Assembly: GCF_018228765.1 (NCBI RefSeq)
Contig: NZ_CP073695.1
Span: forward strand, 1,054,001 to 1,118,000
Length of the DNA: 64,000 bases
Direction of reading: 5' to 3'
DNA from: Halorubrum ruber
GTDB taxonomy: Archaea; Halobacteriota; Halobacteria; Halobacteriales; Haloferacaceae
Part shown: one piece after another, positions 25,277-33,636 of the stretch
Numbering within the stretch: position 1 is the first letter of the stretch
Layout: each line of letters begins with the position of its first letter
Notes under the pieces: generated by a model
What the model was told of the DNA's origin: nothing
Seen by the model: the letters and a program-made list of their open reading frames with translations, nothing else
Databases searched by the model: none
Position numbers and translations under genes: made by a program

Positions 25277-25819
25277 CTATCGGTCGACCGGGTCGATCGG
25301 GAGCCAGCCGACCGCGCCCTCAGCGAGGGTGAACGCGGCGAAGGCGCGGCCGAGGACGACGCCGTAGACGAGGTGCGCGACCGCGATGACGACGCCAAAC
25401 TCGAAGCTGGCGGTGAGCCCCGGCACCGGAAGCGTCGGCACGGGCAGCGAGGTGGCGCCCTCGATCGCGATCGCGGCCGGCAACAGGAGCCCGCCGGTGA
25501 TCACGCCCAGCAGCGCGGAGTGGATGACGCCGAGCGAGAGGCAGCCGCCGACGTCCCCCCGGAGCTCCGCGAAGAACGGGCGGTCGAAGACGGCGACGAA
25601 CAGCCCGCCGAACAGGGTGCTGTTGAACAGGTGGACGAGCCACCCGACGAGGGCCGTCTCGACGCCGATCAGCGCGCCGATCGTCGGCATGAGCCCGAGG
25701 CCGAAGTGTAACACGGTGCCCATCGCCGCGCCCGCGACGAGTCCCGAGCCCGCCCCCGCGCCCCAGCGCCGACCCGCGCCCGCCGGTTCGCTCCCCTCGC
25801 TCCGATCTGAGTGTGACAT
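25277..25819 (-). CDS. Hypothetical four-helix membrane protein
   Basis: A 180-residue protein with about four hydrophobic segments (GSGLVAGAAMGTVLHFGLGL, ALVGWLVHLFNSTLFGGLFVAV, LGVIHSALLGVITGGLLLPA, FGVVIAVAHLVYGVVLGRAF). It resembles the haloarchaeal histidine- and glycine-rich small membrane proteins of unknown role. Placement between rtcB and archease, on the same strand, may be accidental. An AT-rich stretch (ATAAATATAACGGTTTATC) at about 25838-25856 is probably its promoter. Confidence 0.6.
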   Translation of the reverse strand: MSHSDRSEGSEPAGAGRRWGAGAGSGLVAGAAMGTVLHFGLGLMPTIGALIGVETALVGWLVHLFNSTLFGGLFVAVFDRPFFAELRGDVGGCLSLGVIHSALLGVITGGLLLPAAIAIEGATSLPVPTLPVPGLTASFEFGVVIAVAHLVYGVVLGRAFAAFTLAEGAVGWLPIDPVDR

Positions 25820-25886
25820 ACGCTACCAACGCACTCGATAAATATAACGGTTTATCATAAACGCCGTTCGGACGGCCGTCGCGGCC

Positions 25887-26333
25887 TCACACGTCGAAGA
25901 CGACGTACGCGTACCACTCGTCTCCCCTCCGTTCGAGCGCCATCTCCGAGTACGTGACCGCCTTGACCTCCCGAGCGGCCACCGCGTCCAGCGGGACGCC
26001 GCGCGCGCTGGCGGTGAGCCGCCACTCGTCCGGGTTCGCGTCCCCCGTTCCGCCGCCGTCGTCGCCCGGTTCGACGACCGTACACCGGTGGTCGGCCGGG
26101 AGAACGAGCCGCACGTCGCGCTCGTAGATCAGGCGGTCGAGGTAGTCGAACAGCAGGGCCTCGCGGCTCTCGGCGGCGACCTCGAGTTCGAACCGGTCGC
26201 CCCCCGTCTCCGGCACCGACTCCGCGCTGGCGGCCGCGAGTCCGTTCGCGACCGCCGCGAACAGCGCCGAGAGGGTGTCGGCCGTCGCCTCGACGGCGAC
26301 GTCGGCCGTGTGGTCGCGGAGCTCGTAGCTCAT
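25887..26333 (-). CDS. Archease (RtcB activator)
   Basis: A 148-residue protein of the archease family: MSYELRDHTADVAVEATADTL at the N-terminus (the conserved acidic HTAD), LFDYLDRLIYERDV in the middle and VKAVTYSEMALER near the end. Archease helps load guanylate and recycle RtcB, making the ligase multiple-turnover. Location one gene from rtcB supports this role. Its ATG overlaps the stop of the upstream DUF502 gene (ATGA). Residues about 95-110 are a Gly/Asp insertion in a loop. Confidence 0.92.
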   Translation of the reverse strand: MSYELRDHTADVAVEATADTLSALFAAVANGLAAASAESVPETGGDRFELEVAAESREALLFDYLDRLIYERDVRLVLPADHRCTVVEPGDDGGGTGDANPDEWRLTASARGVPLDAVAAREVKAVTYSEMALERRGDEWYAYVVFDV

Positions 26334-27142
26334 CGCTCGCCGGTCCCCTCGTGGGTCCGGTCGCGGGACCCCTCCGCGCTCTCCGATCGCTCGTCGGTCT
26401 GGAACCGGGCGTCGATGGTCCGCTCCGGGGCCCCGGCGCGCAGGTCCTCCGAGTCGACGTCGTCGAGGTCGGCGGCGACCTCCTCCAAGGCGACGCCGCT
26501 CGTGACGAGCGCGCGGATCCCCTCGTCGACGGTCAGCTCGACGTCGACGATCCGGCGCTCCGGGACGAAGACGACGTGGCCCCCCATCACCGGGTTCGGC
26601 GCCATCGGCATGAACAGCGTCCGCATCCCCTCGCCCTCGCTGTCCGCGTGGTCCGCGATGGCGGCCGGCGTCTCGCTGGTGACGAACGCGAGCGTGTACG
26701 CCTCCGCCGTCGGGAACTCCACGAGGACGACCTCGCGGAAGTTCCCGCCGTCCGACTCCAGCATGGCGTCGCTCATCTGCCGGAACCCTTGGTAGACGGA
26801 GCCGACGCCGGGAACGCGTTCGACGGCGTAGTCGACGTAGTTGACGGCCTGCTCACCGTACCGCGAGGACTCGACGGCCGCGCCGATGAGGAGGATCGCG
26901 GCCACGAACACGACCGGCGTCGCGATCTCGATCGCGAGTTCGCGGGAGACGGCGCCAATCACCGGCAGCCCGGTCCCCGGCGACACGGCGATGATCGCAG
27001 ACGAGAAGGCGTCGAGGTAGTCGTACACCGCGTTGAACGCGAACGCGAGGACGGCCAGCGTGATGACGGCGGGAACGATGACGGCGATACCGGTCAGGAA
27101 GGCTCGTCGGAGCAGCTCGACTCCCGACGACTCGTCGGTCAT
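26330..27142 (-). CDS. DUF502 family membrane protein
   Basis: A 270-residue protein. Two strong membrane helices lie near the N-terminus (RRAFLTGIAVIVPAVITLAV and IEIATPVVFVAAILLIGAAV). A conserved soluble part follows, with VDYAVERVPGVGSVYQGFRQM and RTLFMPMAPNPVMGGHVVFVP, the hallmark of DUF502. The function of this family is unsettled. The tail of about 50 residues is acidic. It is coupled to archease through an ATGA overlap. I use ATG at 27142; a GTG five codons upstream exists. Confidence 0.8.
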   Translation of the reverse strand: MTDESSGVELLRRAFLTGIAVIVPAVITLAVLAFAFNAVYDYLDAFSSAIIAVSPGTGLPVIGAVSRELAIEIATPVVFVAAILLIGAAVESSRYGEQAVNYVDYAVERVPGVGSVYQGFRQMSDAMLESDGGNFREVVLVEFPTAEAYTLAFVTSETPAAIADHADSEGEGMRTLFMPMAPNPVMGGHVVFVPERRIVDVELTVDEGIRALVTSGVALEEVAADLDDVDSEDLRAGAPERTIDARFQTDERSESAEGSRDRTHEGTGER

Positions 27143-27176
27143 TGCTCGTTTTAACACGCGACCGCGACAAAATCGT

Positions 27177-27264
27177 TTCCGTCGCGGTCGCGGCGTTCCG
27201 TCGCGGTCGCGGCGCGGACTGACGCCGACTCGTCGAGAGCAGGTTTATCGGTCGGACTGCTCTC
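27177..27264 (+). repeat. 19-bp perfect tandem duplication and 8-bp hairpin in a divergent promoter region
   Basis: TTCCGTCGCGGTCGCGGCG occurs twice without gap (27177-27195, 27196-27214). GAGAGCAG at 27235-27242 pairs with CTGCTCTC at 27257-27264, with GTTTATC in the loop. The region separates the DUF502 gene from the GNAT gene. Confidence 0.7.
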
Positions 27265-27339
27265 GCTGGCGGCGCAGCCGCCCGCAACGGTCCCCGCTGG
27301 CGGTGGAGTTATATTCCGCCCGCGTGTTAGGTCTCCCCA

Positions 27340-27813
27340 GTGAGCGTCAACGTCGAGAAGCGGACCGACCCGCCCGGCGAGTCCGACTACGCGACCGCCG
27401 CGTGGGAGCTCAAAGAGCGAATTCGGTCCGGTGAGGGGGTCCTCCGACAGCGACGCGGCTTCTTCGTCGACGCGTACCGCCGGTCGACCGCGCACCTGCT
27501 CGTCGAGAACGACCGGCTCGTCGCCTTCGCCTCCGTCCGGCGCGACGGCTACATCCTCTTTCTCGCCGTTCACCCCGATCACCGCGGCCGCGGCCACGCG
27601 GAGCGGCTGGTCGCCGACATCGCGGAGAACCACCGGTCGGTCACCTGCCACGCCCGCACGACGAACCGGCAGGCGCTCGGGTTCTACGAACACCTCGGCT
27701 TCGAAGTGATCCGCCGCATCGACGACTACTACGAGGACGGCGGCGACGCCTACTACCTCAAGCTCGGCGGCGAGTCGCTCCGCGAGCGGCTCTCCGGGTT
27801 CGTCGGCGGGTAG
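27340..27813 (+). CDS. GNAT-family N-acetyltransferase
   Basis: A 157-residue protein with a GNAT fold. The acetyl-CoA site is LFLAVHPDHRGRGHAERLVADI (the R/Q-x-x-G-x-G/A signature) and the C-terminal part is ATTNRQALGFYEHLGFEVI-like. The fold is closest to RimI-like enzymes, but the substrate (protein N-terminus, amino acid or small amine) cannot be told. The GTG start at 27340 is supported by an AGTTATATTCC box 29 nt upstream. It ends 84 bp before hmgA on the same strand. Confidence 0.82.
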   Translation: MSVNVEKRTDPPGESDYATAAWELKERIRSGEGVLRQRRGFFVDAYRRSTAHLLVENDRLVAFASVRRDGYILFLAVHPDHRGRGHAERLVADIAENHRSVTCHARTTNRQALGFYEHLGFEVIRRIDDYYEDGGDAYYLKLGGESLRERLSGFVGG

Positions 27814-27896
27814 GCGGTCGCTTTCCCCACGCAGTGCGCGGCCTCAGGAGCCATCGAACCGACAGTAATTAGCGCCCGCCGCGAGGAGAACGCGGC

Positions 27897-29120
27897 ATGT
27901 CGCAACCGACTCCCGCGGACCTCGCGACCCGGGTCCGCGACGGCGACCTCCGCTTCCACGAGCTGGAAGACCACGCCGACGCCGACGCCGCGGCCGCCGC
28001 GCGCCGGCTGCTCGTCGCGGAGGCGACCGACGCCGACCTCGACCCGCTCGGCGAGTACGCGTTCGACGCCGACGCGGTCCACGGCTCGAATATCGAGAAC
28101 ACGCTCGGCGGCGTCCAAGTCCCCGTCGGCGTCGCTGGTCCGGTGACGATCGACGGCGGCGCGGGCTCGGGCGAGCGGTACTTGCCACTCGCGACGACCG
28201 AGGGCGCCCTTGTCGCGTCGATCAACCGCGGCTGCTCCGTGATCGAGGGCGCCGGGGGCGCGACGGCTCGGGTGACGAAGAGCGGGATGACCCGCGCGCC
28301 CGTCTTCCGGGTCGCGGGCGTCGCCGAGGCCGAGGCGCTCGTCGACTGGGTCCGCGACCACGAACCCGCGCTCGCCGAGGCCGCGGAGTCGACGACGAGC
28401 CACGGCGAGCTGCTCGACGTGACCCCGTACGTCGTCGGGAACAACGTCTTCTGCCGGTTCCGCTACGACACGAAGGACGCGATGGGGATGAACATGGCCA
28501 CCATCGCGACGCGGGAGGCCTGCGACGTGATCGAGGCGGAGACGGACGCCTCGCTGGTCGCCTTATCGGGGAACCTCTGTTCCGACAAGAAGCCCGCCGC
28601 GATCAACGCGGTCGAAGGGCGCGGGCGCTCGGTCGTCGCGGACGCGACGGTCCCGCGCGAGGTCGTCGAGGACCGCCTCCACACGACGCCGGAGGCGATC
28701 GCGGAGATCAACACGCGGAAGAACCTCGTCGGCTCCGCGAAGGCGGGCGCGCTCGGCTTCAACGCCCACGTCGCCAACGCGGTCGCGGCGATGTTCCTCG
28801 CCACCGGACAGGACGAGGCGCAGGTCGTCGAGGGGGCGAACGCGATCACGACCGCCGAGACGACCGCCGACGGCGACCTCTACGTCTCCGTCTCGCTGGC
28901 GAGCCTCGAAGTGGGGACCGTCGGCGGCGGGACGAAGCTGCCGACCCAGCAGGCGAGCTTAGAGATACTCGGCGTCGCCGGCGGCGGCGACCCCGCCGGG
29001 AGCAACGCCGACGCGCTCGCGGAGTCCATCGCGGTCTGCGCGCTCGCCGGCGAACTCTCGCTGCTCGCGGCGCTCGGGTCGCGACACCTCTCGTCGGCGC
29101 ACGAGGAGCTGGGACGGTAG
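27897..29120 (+). CDS. hmgA: HMG-CoA reductase
   Basis: A 407-residue class I enzyme that reduces HMG-CoA to mevalonate with NADPH, the entry step to archaeal isoprenoid lipids. Motifs are IENTLGGVQVPVGVAGP (catalytic Glu), LCSDKKPAAINAVEGRGRSV (Lys), GQDEAQVV (Asp) and a C-terminal SRHLSSAHEEL carrying the catalytic His. Length matches other haloarchaeal HMGRs, the target of mevinolin. A TAATTAGC box lies about 28 nt upstream of the ATG, so the transcript is probably leaderless. The gene is complete. Confidence 0.96.
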   Translation: MSQPTPADLATRVRDGDLRFHELEDHADADAAAAARRLLVAEATDADLDPLGEYAFDADAVHGSNIENTLGGVQVPVGVAGPVTIDGGAGSGERYLPLATTEGALVASINRGCSVIEGAGGATARVTKSGMTRAPVFRVAGVAEAEALVDWVRDHEPALAEAAESTTSHGELLDVTPYVVGNNVFCRFRYDTKDAMGMNMATIATREACDVIEAETDASLVALSGNLCSDKKPAAINAVEGRGRSVVADATVPREVVEDRLHTTPEAIAEINTRKNLVGSAKAGALGFNAHVANAVAAMFLATGQDEAQVVEGANAITTAETTADGDLYVSVSLASLEVGTVGGGTKLPTQQASLEILGVAGGGDPAGSNADALAESIAVCALAGELSLLAALGSRHLSSAHEELGR

Positions 29121-29155
29121 AGACCCGACGCCGCGCGGAACCCCCGCGCTCCCCC

Positions 29156-29473
29156 TCAGTCCGACCAGCGCGGGCAGTCCTCGCGGAGCGCCTCGCGCCC
29201 CCTGTCGGTGATCCGATAGACGGCCTCGCCGGAGACGCGCTCGACGAGCCCGGCGTCCGCCAGCGCGGTCAGTCGGGACTCCGCGTGGTCGTCGTAGAGC
29301 CCCGTGTTCCCGGCGACGAACGCCTGGTAGTCGGCGCCGACGTCGGCGAGGTAGGAGAGCAGCCGCTCGTCGGAGCGCGTGAGCGACGGACGGTCGGGGT
29401 CGAGCGCCTCGCCGTCGCCCGCCTCGGAACGCTCCGCCGAACGGTCGGCCGGCTGTGCGTCTGGTGCGGGCAT
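29156..29473 (-). CDS. Small winged-helix protein
   Basis: A 105-residue protein. The first 35 residues are acidic and disordered. The rest fits a winged helix of the haloarchaeal phage-repressor-like type: SDERLLSYLADVGADYQAFVA, then RLTALADAGLVERVSGEAVYRITDRGREAL. It is probably a DNA-binding regulator with unknown target. I start at MPAPDAQPADR (29473); the longer frame to 29569 is less likely. It is convergent with hmgA, 35 bp apart. Confidence 0.72.
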   Translation of the reverse strand: MPAPDAQPADRSAERSEAGDGEALDPDRPSLTRSDERLLSYLADVGADYQAFVAGNTGLYDDHAESRLTALADAGLVERVSGEAVYRITDRGREALREDCPRWSD

Positions 29474-29598
29474 CTCACACGTGGTGACGTGTACCACGAT
29501 AAAGGGGACACCGGCGGTTCCCATCCGCTGGGAGTCGCCGTCGATCGGCGGAACGTGTTCGGGATCCAATCGGTCCGCTCCGCGTTGCCCCTCCCGGT

Positions 29599-31077
29599 TC
29601 AGTCGTCGGCGTCGGCGGGGGGCGTCGCGGTCGCGTCGCCGCGGCTTCCCTCGCCGGAGGAGCGCTCTGAGAGCAATGGCGTCCCGTCGGCGCGCGGGCC
29701 CAGCCGGGGGCCGTGCGGGCCGTCATCGGGGTCGATCCGGCGCCGCTTGCGGTAGTCGGTCGAGCGCTCGACGGGCGTCCGCCCGATCGCCGTGATCATC
29801 TCGACGTAGTCGCCGAACGAGCGGTACTCGCCGTACTCGCCGCCCGCGCGGCTGGTGATCTCCTCCGAGAGGATGGTGCCCATGAAGTCGTCGGCGCCGC
29901 AGTTGAGCAGCTTGAGCCCGTGGGCGTCGCCCGACTTCACCCACGAGGCCTGGACGTGGTCGACGTTGTCCAAGAAGAGCCGCGCGACCGCGACTACGAG
30001 TTCGTCCTCGTCGCGCGAGGGGCCGGAGTCGACGACGCCGCGGCGGTACAGCGGGGTGTTCTGGTGGATGAAGGAGAGCGGGACGAACTCCGTGATCGCG
30101 CCCGTGCGGTCCTGGAGGTCGCGGATCACCTTCAGGTGTTTGGCCCTGTGGGCGACCGTCTCGACGTGGCCGTACATCATCGTCGAGGTGACATCGAGGC
30201 CCGCGGCGGCCGCGCCCTCCATCGCCGCCACCCAGTCGTCGGTGCGGATCTTCCCCGGGCAGATCACGTCGCGGACCTCGTCGACGAGAATCTCGGCGGC
30301 GGTGCCCGGCGCGGAGTCGAGCCCGGCCTCGGCAAGCTCGCGGTAGACGGCCTCGTACTCCCAGTCGGTGCCGCGTTTGGCGTGGTACGCCTCCTCCGGC
30401 GTCATCGAGTGGAGGTGGACGCCGCCGACCGACATCGCGTCCATCTGCTCGACGTACGTGCCCGGGTCGGTCGCGTACGCCTCCGGCGGCTTGTAGTTCA
30501 CCTCGCTCGCGGGGTCGTCGTGGGCCGCGAGGATCTCGTGGTGTTCCTCGTTCAGCGCGAACGCTGGGTGGAGCCCCGAGACGGAGCAGACCTCGTAAAT
30601 TCCCATATCGAGGGCGTCTTCGACGACCGCGCGCGACTCGGCCGGGGTCTTGGTGAAGCCGGCGTGCTCGACGTCGCTGTCGGCCTCGAACGCGTGCGCG
30701 GAGTCCTTGAAGTTACAGAACAGGCAGCCCGTGTTGCAGGCCGTGGTGACGTTGTTGTTCAGGTTGGCGACGAAGGTGACCTCGTCTCCGACCTCCTCGG
30801 CCCTGCGCCGGTCCGCGGCCTCTAACACCGCCTCCTTGCGGACCGAGTCGATCCCCGCGCGCTCCGTGCCGGTGGCGAGCAGTTCGGTCGCGTCGTCGAC
30901 CGTCAGCCGGGCGCCGTCGCGGGCCTTCGCGAGCGCGTTCTCGAACGACTGGTCGGTCGCGGGCGCCGCGAAGTCGAACTCGTTCGCGCCGCCCCCGCTG
31001 TCGCCGTTCCCGCCGCCGTTCGATCCGTCCGCGCCGGAACTCCCCCCGAACTCATCCCCTAACGCTCCCGGTTCCAC
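29599..31077 (-). CDS. cofH: CofH subunit of FO synthase (radical SAM)
   Basis: A 492-residue protein. The radical-SAM motif CNTGCLFC (Cys114, Cys118, Cys121) is the CxxxCxxC that binds the [4Fe-4S] cluster. Later blocks VCSVSGLHPAFAL, GGVHLHSMTPEEAYHAKRGTDWEYEA and PVERSTDYRKRR are typical of CofH. With CofG it joins tyrosine and the pyrimidine ribityl-amine to make 7,8-didemethyl-8-hydroxy-5-deazariboflavin, the core of F420. The N-terminal 40 residues (Gly/Asn/Ser) and C-terminal 45 residues are extra and probably disordered. Start is GTG. cofG is not in the window. Confidence 0.92.
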   Translation of the reverse strand: MEPGALGDEFGGSSGADGSNGGGNGDSGGGANEFDFAAPATDQSFENALAKARDGARLTVDDATELLATGTERAGIDSVRKEAVLEAADRRRAEEVGDEVTFVANLNNNVTTACNTGCLFCNFKDSAHAFEADSDVEHAGFTKTPAESRAVVEDALDMGIYEVCSVSGLHPAFALNEEHHEILAAHDDPASEVNYKPPEAYATDPGTYVEQMDAMSVGGVHLHSMTPEEAYHAKRGTDWEYEAVYRELAEAGLDSAPGTAAEILVDEVRDVICPGKIRTDDWVAAMEGAAAAGLDVTSTMMYGHVETVAHRAKHLKVIRDLQDRTGAITEFVPLSFIHQNTPLYRRGVVDSGPSRDEDELVVAVARLFLDNVDHVQASWVKSGDAHGLKLLNCGADDFMGTILSEEITSRAGGEYGEYRSFGDYVEMITAIGRTPVERSTDYRKRRRIDPDDGPHGPRLGPRADGTPLLSERSSGEGSRGDATATPPADADD

Positions 31078-31185
31078 CCTGATAAACGGGCGGGTCGCGA
31101 CACCGATCGAGTCGGACAGACGACGCCGATCGCGAACGTCCGTTTATAAACAGAGCCGAGCGCCGCGACGTTCACTTATAACCAA

Positions 31186-31221
31186 CTGCGGCGGCGCGCG
31201 CCTCCGAGCGGCCGCCACCGG
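31186..31221 (+). repeat. Truncated fifth copy of the dispersed structured repeat
   Basis: This 36-bp stretch matches the first 36 bp of copy D (52529 on) at about 32 of 36 positions, including CGAGCGGCCGCCACCGG, and stops abruptly. As in copies A and D, a TTATA-like box precedes it (CTTATAACC at 31174-31182). The insertion at 31239 starts 17 bp further on. The gap 31078-31185 holds only TTTATAAACAG and this box. Confidence 0.6.
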
Positions 31222-31238
31222 TCAGTTGTGAATTAGTT

Positions 31239-32130
31239 GGCTCTGTTGAAACCCTATTCTTCAAATATAAATTGGGATGAAAAACCCGGTCGCTGAATGG
31301 TGCGAATGTACCGCTGATATTTCTACCAAGTTGCGTTGATATTCATAACGGCGTGCTGAATACAAGGCGCATATGTAACAGAATTTGAACTACGCTGACA
31401 AGATTTGTCTGAAGAAAGTTTATTTATGTACACCGTCCGTTGGCTTAGAAACAGTATGGTAGATATATTATCTATCATATTATCTGTGATTGCAATTTTA
31501 CTATCATTGATCGCTATACGTCGTCAAAATCTGCCTTCTCAATATCAGCTAGAGCGACGTATACGCGAACGATTTGCTGAGAAATCATCTGATATGAAGA
31601 TTAAACAGGGTCCAATTCGGTATGATATCGAATCAATAGATGTCTGTATTAGCGAGAAGTGGACGAACACCTTCAGAAAATATTCACGAGGGAACGTATA
31701 TGGAAAATCAAAAATATCAATCGTAGTAAATGGAATCCTTGTTAAAAAGTCCGAGTCCGGTGACAGAGAAGTAAGGTTAGTTGATGACTGCTCAATGTTG
31801 AAGATCCCAAGTGAATCAGCAGAAATTACAAATATAGAGAACAGAAATCCATTTGCGATCGAGATTACGGTAAATTCCGTTGATTCAGAATTCGTGTTTG
31901 ATAAAGTTGCTGACATACTTAGAACCGAGCTTCCTCAATATGTCGAACCGAATGACAACGTAGCGTATGGATGACCTGCCCCAAGTGAAGTGTGATAAAT
32001 TCACATTCTGTATCTTACACGGCGTTTCTACTAGACTTCTGAAAGTAGCCAATGGGCGCGGTATATGAGTACGCTGTACTGACCACACCCCGGTCAGAAT
32101 ATATCACTTCCTAAGGATTTCAACAGGGCC
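31239..32130. mobile_element. 892-bp AT-rich insertion with IS6-like inverted ends and 8-bp target duplication
   Basis: The left end reads GGCTCTGTTGAAACCCT and the right end, reverse-complemented, GGCCCTGTTGAAATCCT: 15 of 17 bases match. Immediately outside are AATTAGTT (31231-31238) and AATTAGGT (32131-32138), matching 7 of 8, as expected for a target-site duplication of IS6-family length. The interior is far more AT-rich than its surroundings and holds one ORF (31456-31974) but no transposase. It therefore looks like a mobile insertion cassette moved by a transposase from elsewhere. The parts are seen; mobility is inferred. IS6-like naming rests on remembered end sequences. Confidence 0.75.
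31456..31974 (+). CDS. Passenger gene of the insertion: membrane-anchored protein of unknown function
   Basis: A 172-residue protein in AT-rich codons. One N-terminal membrane helix (MVDILSIILSVIAILLSLIAI) is followed by a basic stretch and a soluble, beta-strand-rich domain (VCISEKWTNTFRKYSR, KISIVVNGILVKKSESG, IENRNPFAIEITVNSV). Unlike its neighbours it is not strongly acidic. The start at 31456 lies 30 nt below a TTTATTTA box at 31419; starts at 31426 (ATG) or 31405 (TTG) are possible but fall in or before that box. I do not recognise the family. It is the only coding content of the insertion, so it is the candidate cargo. Confidence 0.7.
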   Translation: MVDILSIILSVIAILLSLIAIRRQNLPSQYQLERRIRERFAEKSSDMKIKQGPIRYDIESIDVCISEKWTNTFRKYSRGNVYGKSKISIVVNGILVKKSESGDREVRLVDDCSMLKIPSESAEITNIENRNPFAIEITVNSVDSEFVFDKVADILRTELPQYVEPNDNVAYG

Positions 32131-32225
32131 AATTAGGTATAAACGAACCGCTGAACCCCCCCGCGTGACATCTCCGAACCGGCACCGCCTCGAAACGGCC
32201 GGCTGCCGACCCCGCGGTCGTCGCC

Positions 32226-33449
32226 TCAGTACTGGTAGTTGATGACCTGCTCGTCCTCTTTGTCCGCGTCCTGAAGCTTGTCGCGGGCCTGCTCGAAGTC
32301 CGCCTGCGAGACCTCGGTACGGCCGTCGCGGATGGCGAACATCCCGGCCTCGGTCGCCAGCGAGGCGATGTCGGCGCCGCTGTACCCGTCGAGGTCGCGG
32401 GCGACGGCGCTGAGGTCGACGCCGTCAGCGACGTTCATCTCCTCGGTGTGGATCTCCAGGATGCGCTCGCGGCCGTCCGGGCCGGGCTCGGGCACCTCGA
32501 TGAGGCGGTCGAACCGACCGGGGCGTAAGATTGCCTCGTCGAGCATGTCGAAGCGGTTGGTCGCGGCCATGATCCGGACCTCGCCGCGGTCGTCGAAGCC
32601 GTCCATCTCGGAGAGCAGCTGCATCATCGTCCGCTGGACCTCGGCGTCGCCCGAGGTCTTCGAGTCCGTGCGCTTCGAGGCGACGGCGTCGATCTCGTCG
32701 ATGAAGATGACGGCGGGCTCGCGCTCGGCGGCGAGCTCGAACAGGTCGCGGACGAGCCGCGCGCCCTCGCCGATGAACTTCCGGACGAGCTCCGAGCCGG
32801 CCATCTTGATGAACGTCGCGTCCGACTCGTTGGCGACGGCCTTCGCGAGCATCGTCTTTCCGGTGCCCGGCGGGCCGTGGAGCAGGACGCCGCTCGGCGG
32901 CTCGACGCCGACCGTCTCGAACTGCTCGGGGTTCTCGAGGGGGTCCTCGACGGCCTCGCGGACCTCCCGGATCTGGTCGTCGATGCCGCCGATGTCGGCG
33001 TACTCGACGTCCGGCGACTCGGTGACCTCCATCGCCTGCGCCCGGGAGTCGGTCTCGTCGTCGAGCACCTGCTGGACCGCGAAGGAGTCGTTGATCGCGA
33101 CGCGGTCGCCGGGGCGGAGGTCCTCGTCGAGCCGCGAGGCGGCCTGCGTGAGCACCTCCTGGTTGTTGCCGTGCTGTTTGATGACGACGCCGTCGTCGGT
33201 GATCTCCTCGACCGACGCGATGTACAGCGAGGAGGTCTTCAGCACCTCGTTCTCGCGTTTCAGCTGCTCGACGTCGTCTTTCAGCTCGCCGCGGCGCCCC
33301 TCGGCGTCCGCGAGCCGGTCTTCCAGTTCCTCGTTCACCTGAACGATCCGCCGGTAGTGCTGGCGGATCGCCTCCAGCCGCTCCGCGTCGCTCATCTCGG
33401 GGTCGAGCTCCAACCGCGGGCGGTCGGGCAGTGAGGGGCTGTGAGACAT
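32226..33449 (-). CDS. pan: Proteasome-activating nucleotidase (PAN)
   Basis: A 407-residue AAA+ ATPase: an N-terminal coiled coil (about 20-75, QVNEELEDRLADAEGRRGEL), an OB domain (about 78-135), then the AAA module with GPPGTGKT (Walker A), IIFIDEID-type Walker B (VIFIDEIDAVASKR), an arginine finger (LRPGRFDRLIEV) and a C-terminal four-helix part. PAN hexamers unfold substrates and thread them into the 20S proteasome. The C-terminus ends NYQY, with Tyr at positions -1 and -3 rather than penultimate, so the usual HbYX docking motif is not matched exactly. Single gene, start MSHSPSLPDRP. Confidence 0.94.
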   Translation of the reverse strand: MSHSPSLPDRPRLELDPEMSDAERLEAIRQHYRRIVQVNEELEDRLADAEGRRGELKDDVEQLKRENEVLKTSSLYIASVEEITDDGVVIKQHGNNQEVLTQAASRLDEDLRPGDRVAINDSFAVQQVLDDETDSRAQAMEVTESPDVEYADIGGIDDQIREVREAVEDPLENPEQFETVGVEPPSGVLLHGPPGTGKTMLAKAVANESDATFIKMAGSELVRKFIGEGARLVRDLFELAAEREPAVIFIDEIDAVASKRTDSKTSGDAEVQRTMMQLLSEMDGFDDRGEVRIMAATNRFDMLDEAILRPGRFDRLIEVPEPGPDGRERILEIHTEEMNVADGVDLSAVARDLDGYSGADIASLATEAGMFAIRDGRTEVSQADFEQARDKLQDADKEDEQVINYQY

Positions 33450-33636
33450 TTGTTGTTCCCGGATAAGATGCGGGCGTAAATGTGCCTTTGGGTCACGGAG
33501 AGCGCGTCGGATCGGCGCGACGAGCGCGCGACCGACGACGCCCGGAGTTCCGCCCGGTCGACCCGCCTGGACGATCGGTATCAGTATCGATAACCGGATG
33601 TCAACGTTTTAACGCGGAGCGAACGAAACCGCTCGT

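Noticed and set aside
31239-32130. Complete insertion sequence
   Set aside because: No frame on either strand resembles a transposase. The only sizeable ORF is a membrane-anchored protein without a DDE-type pattern.
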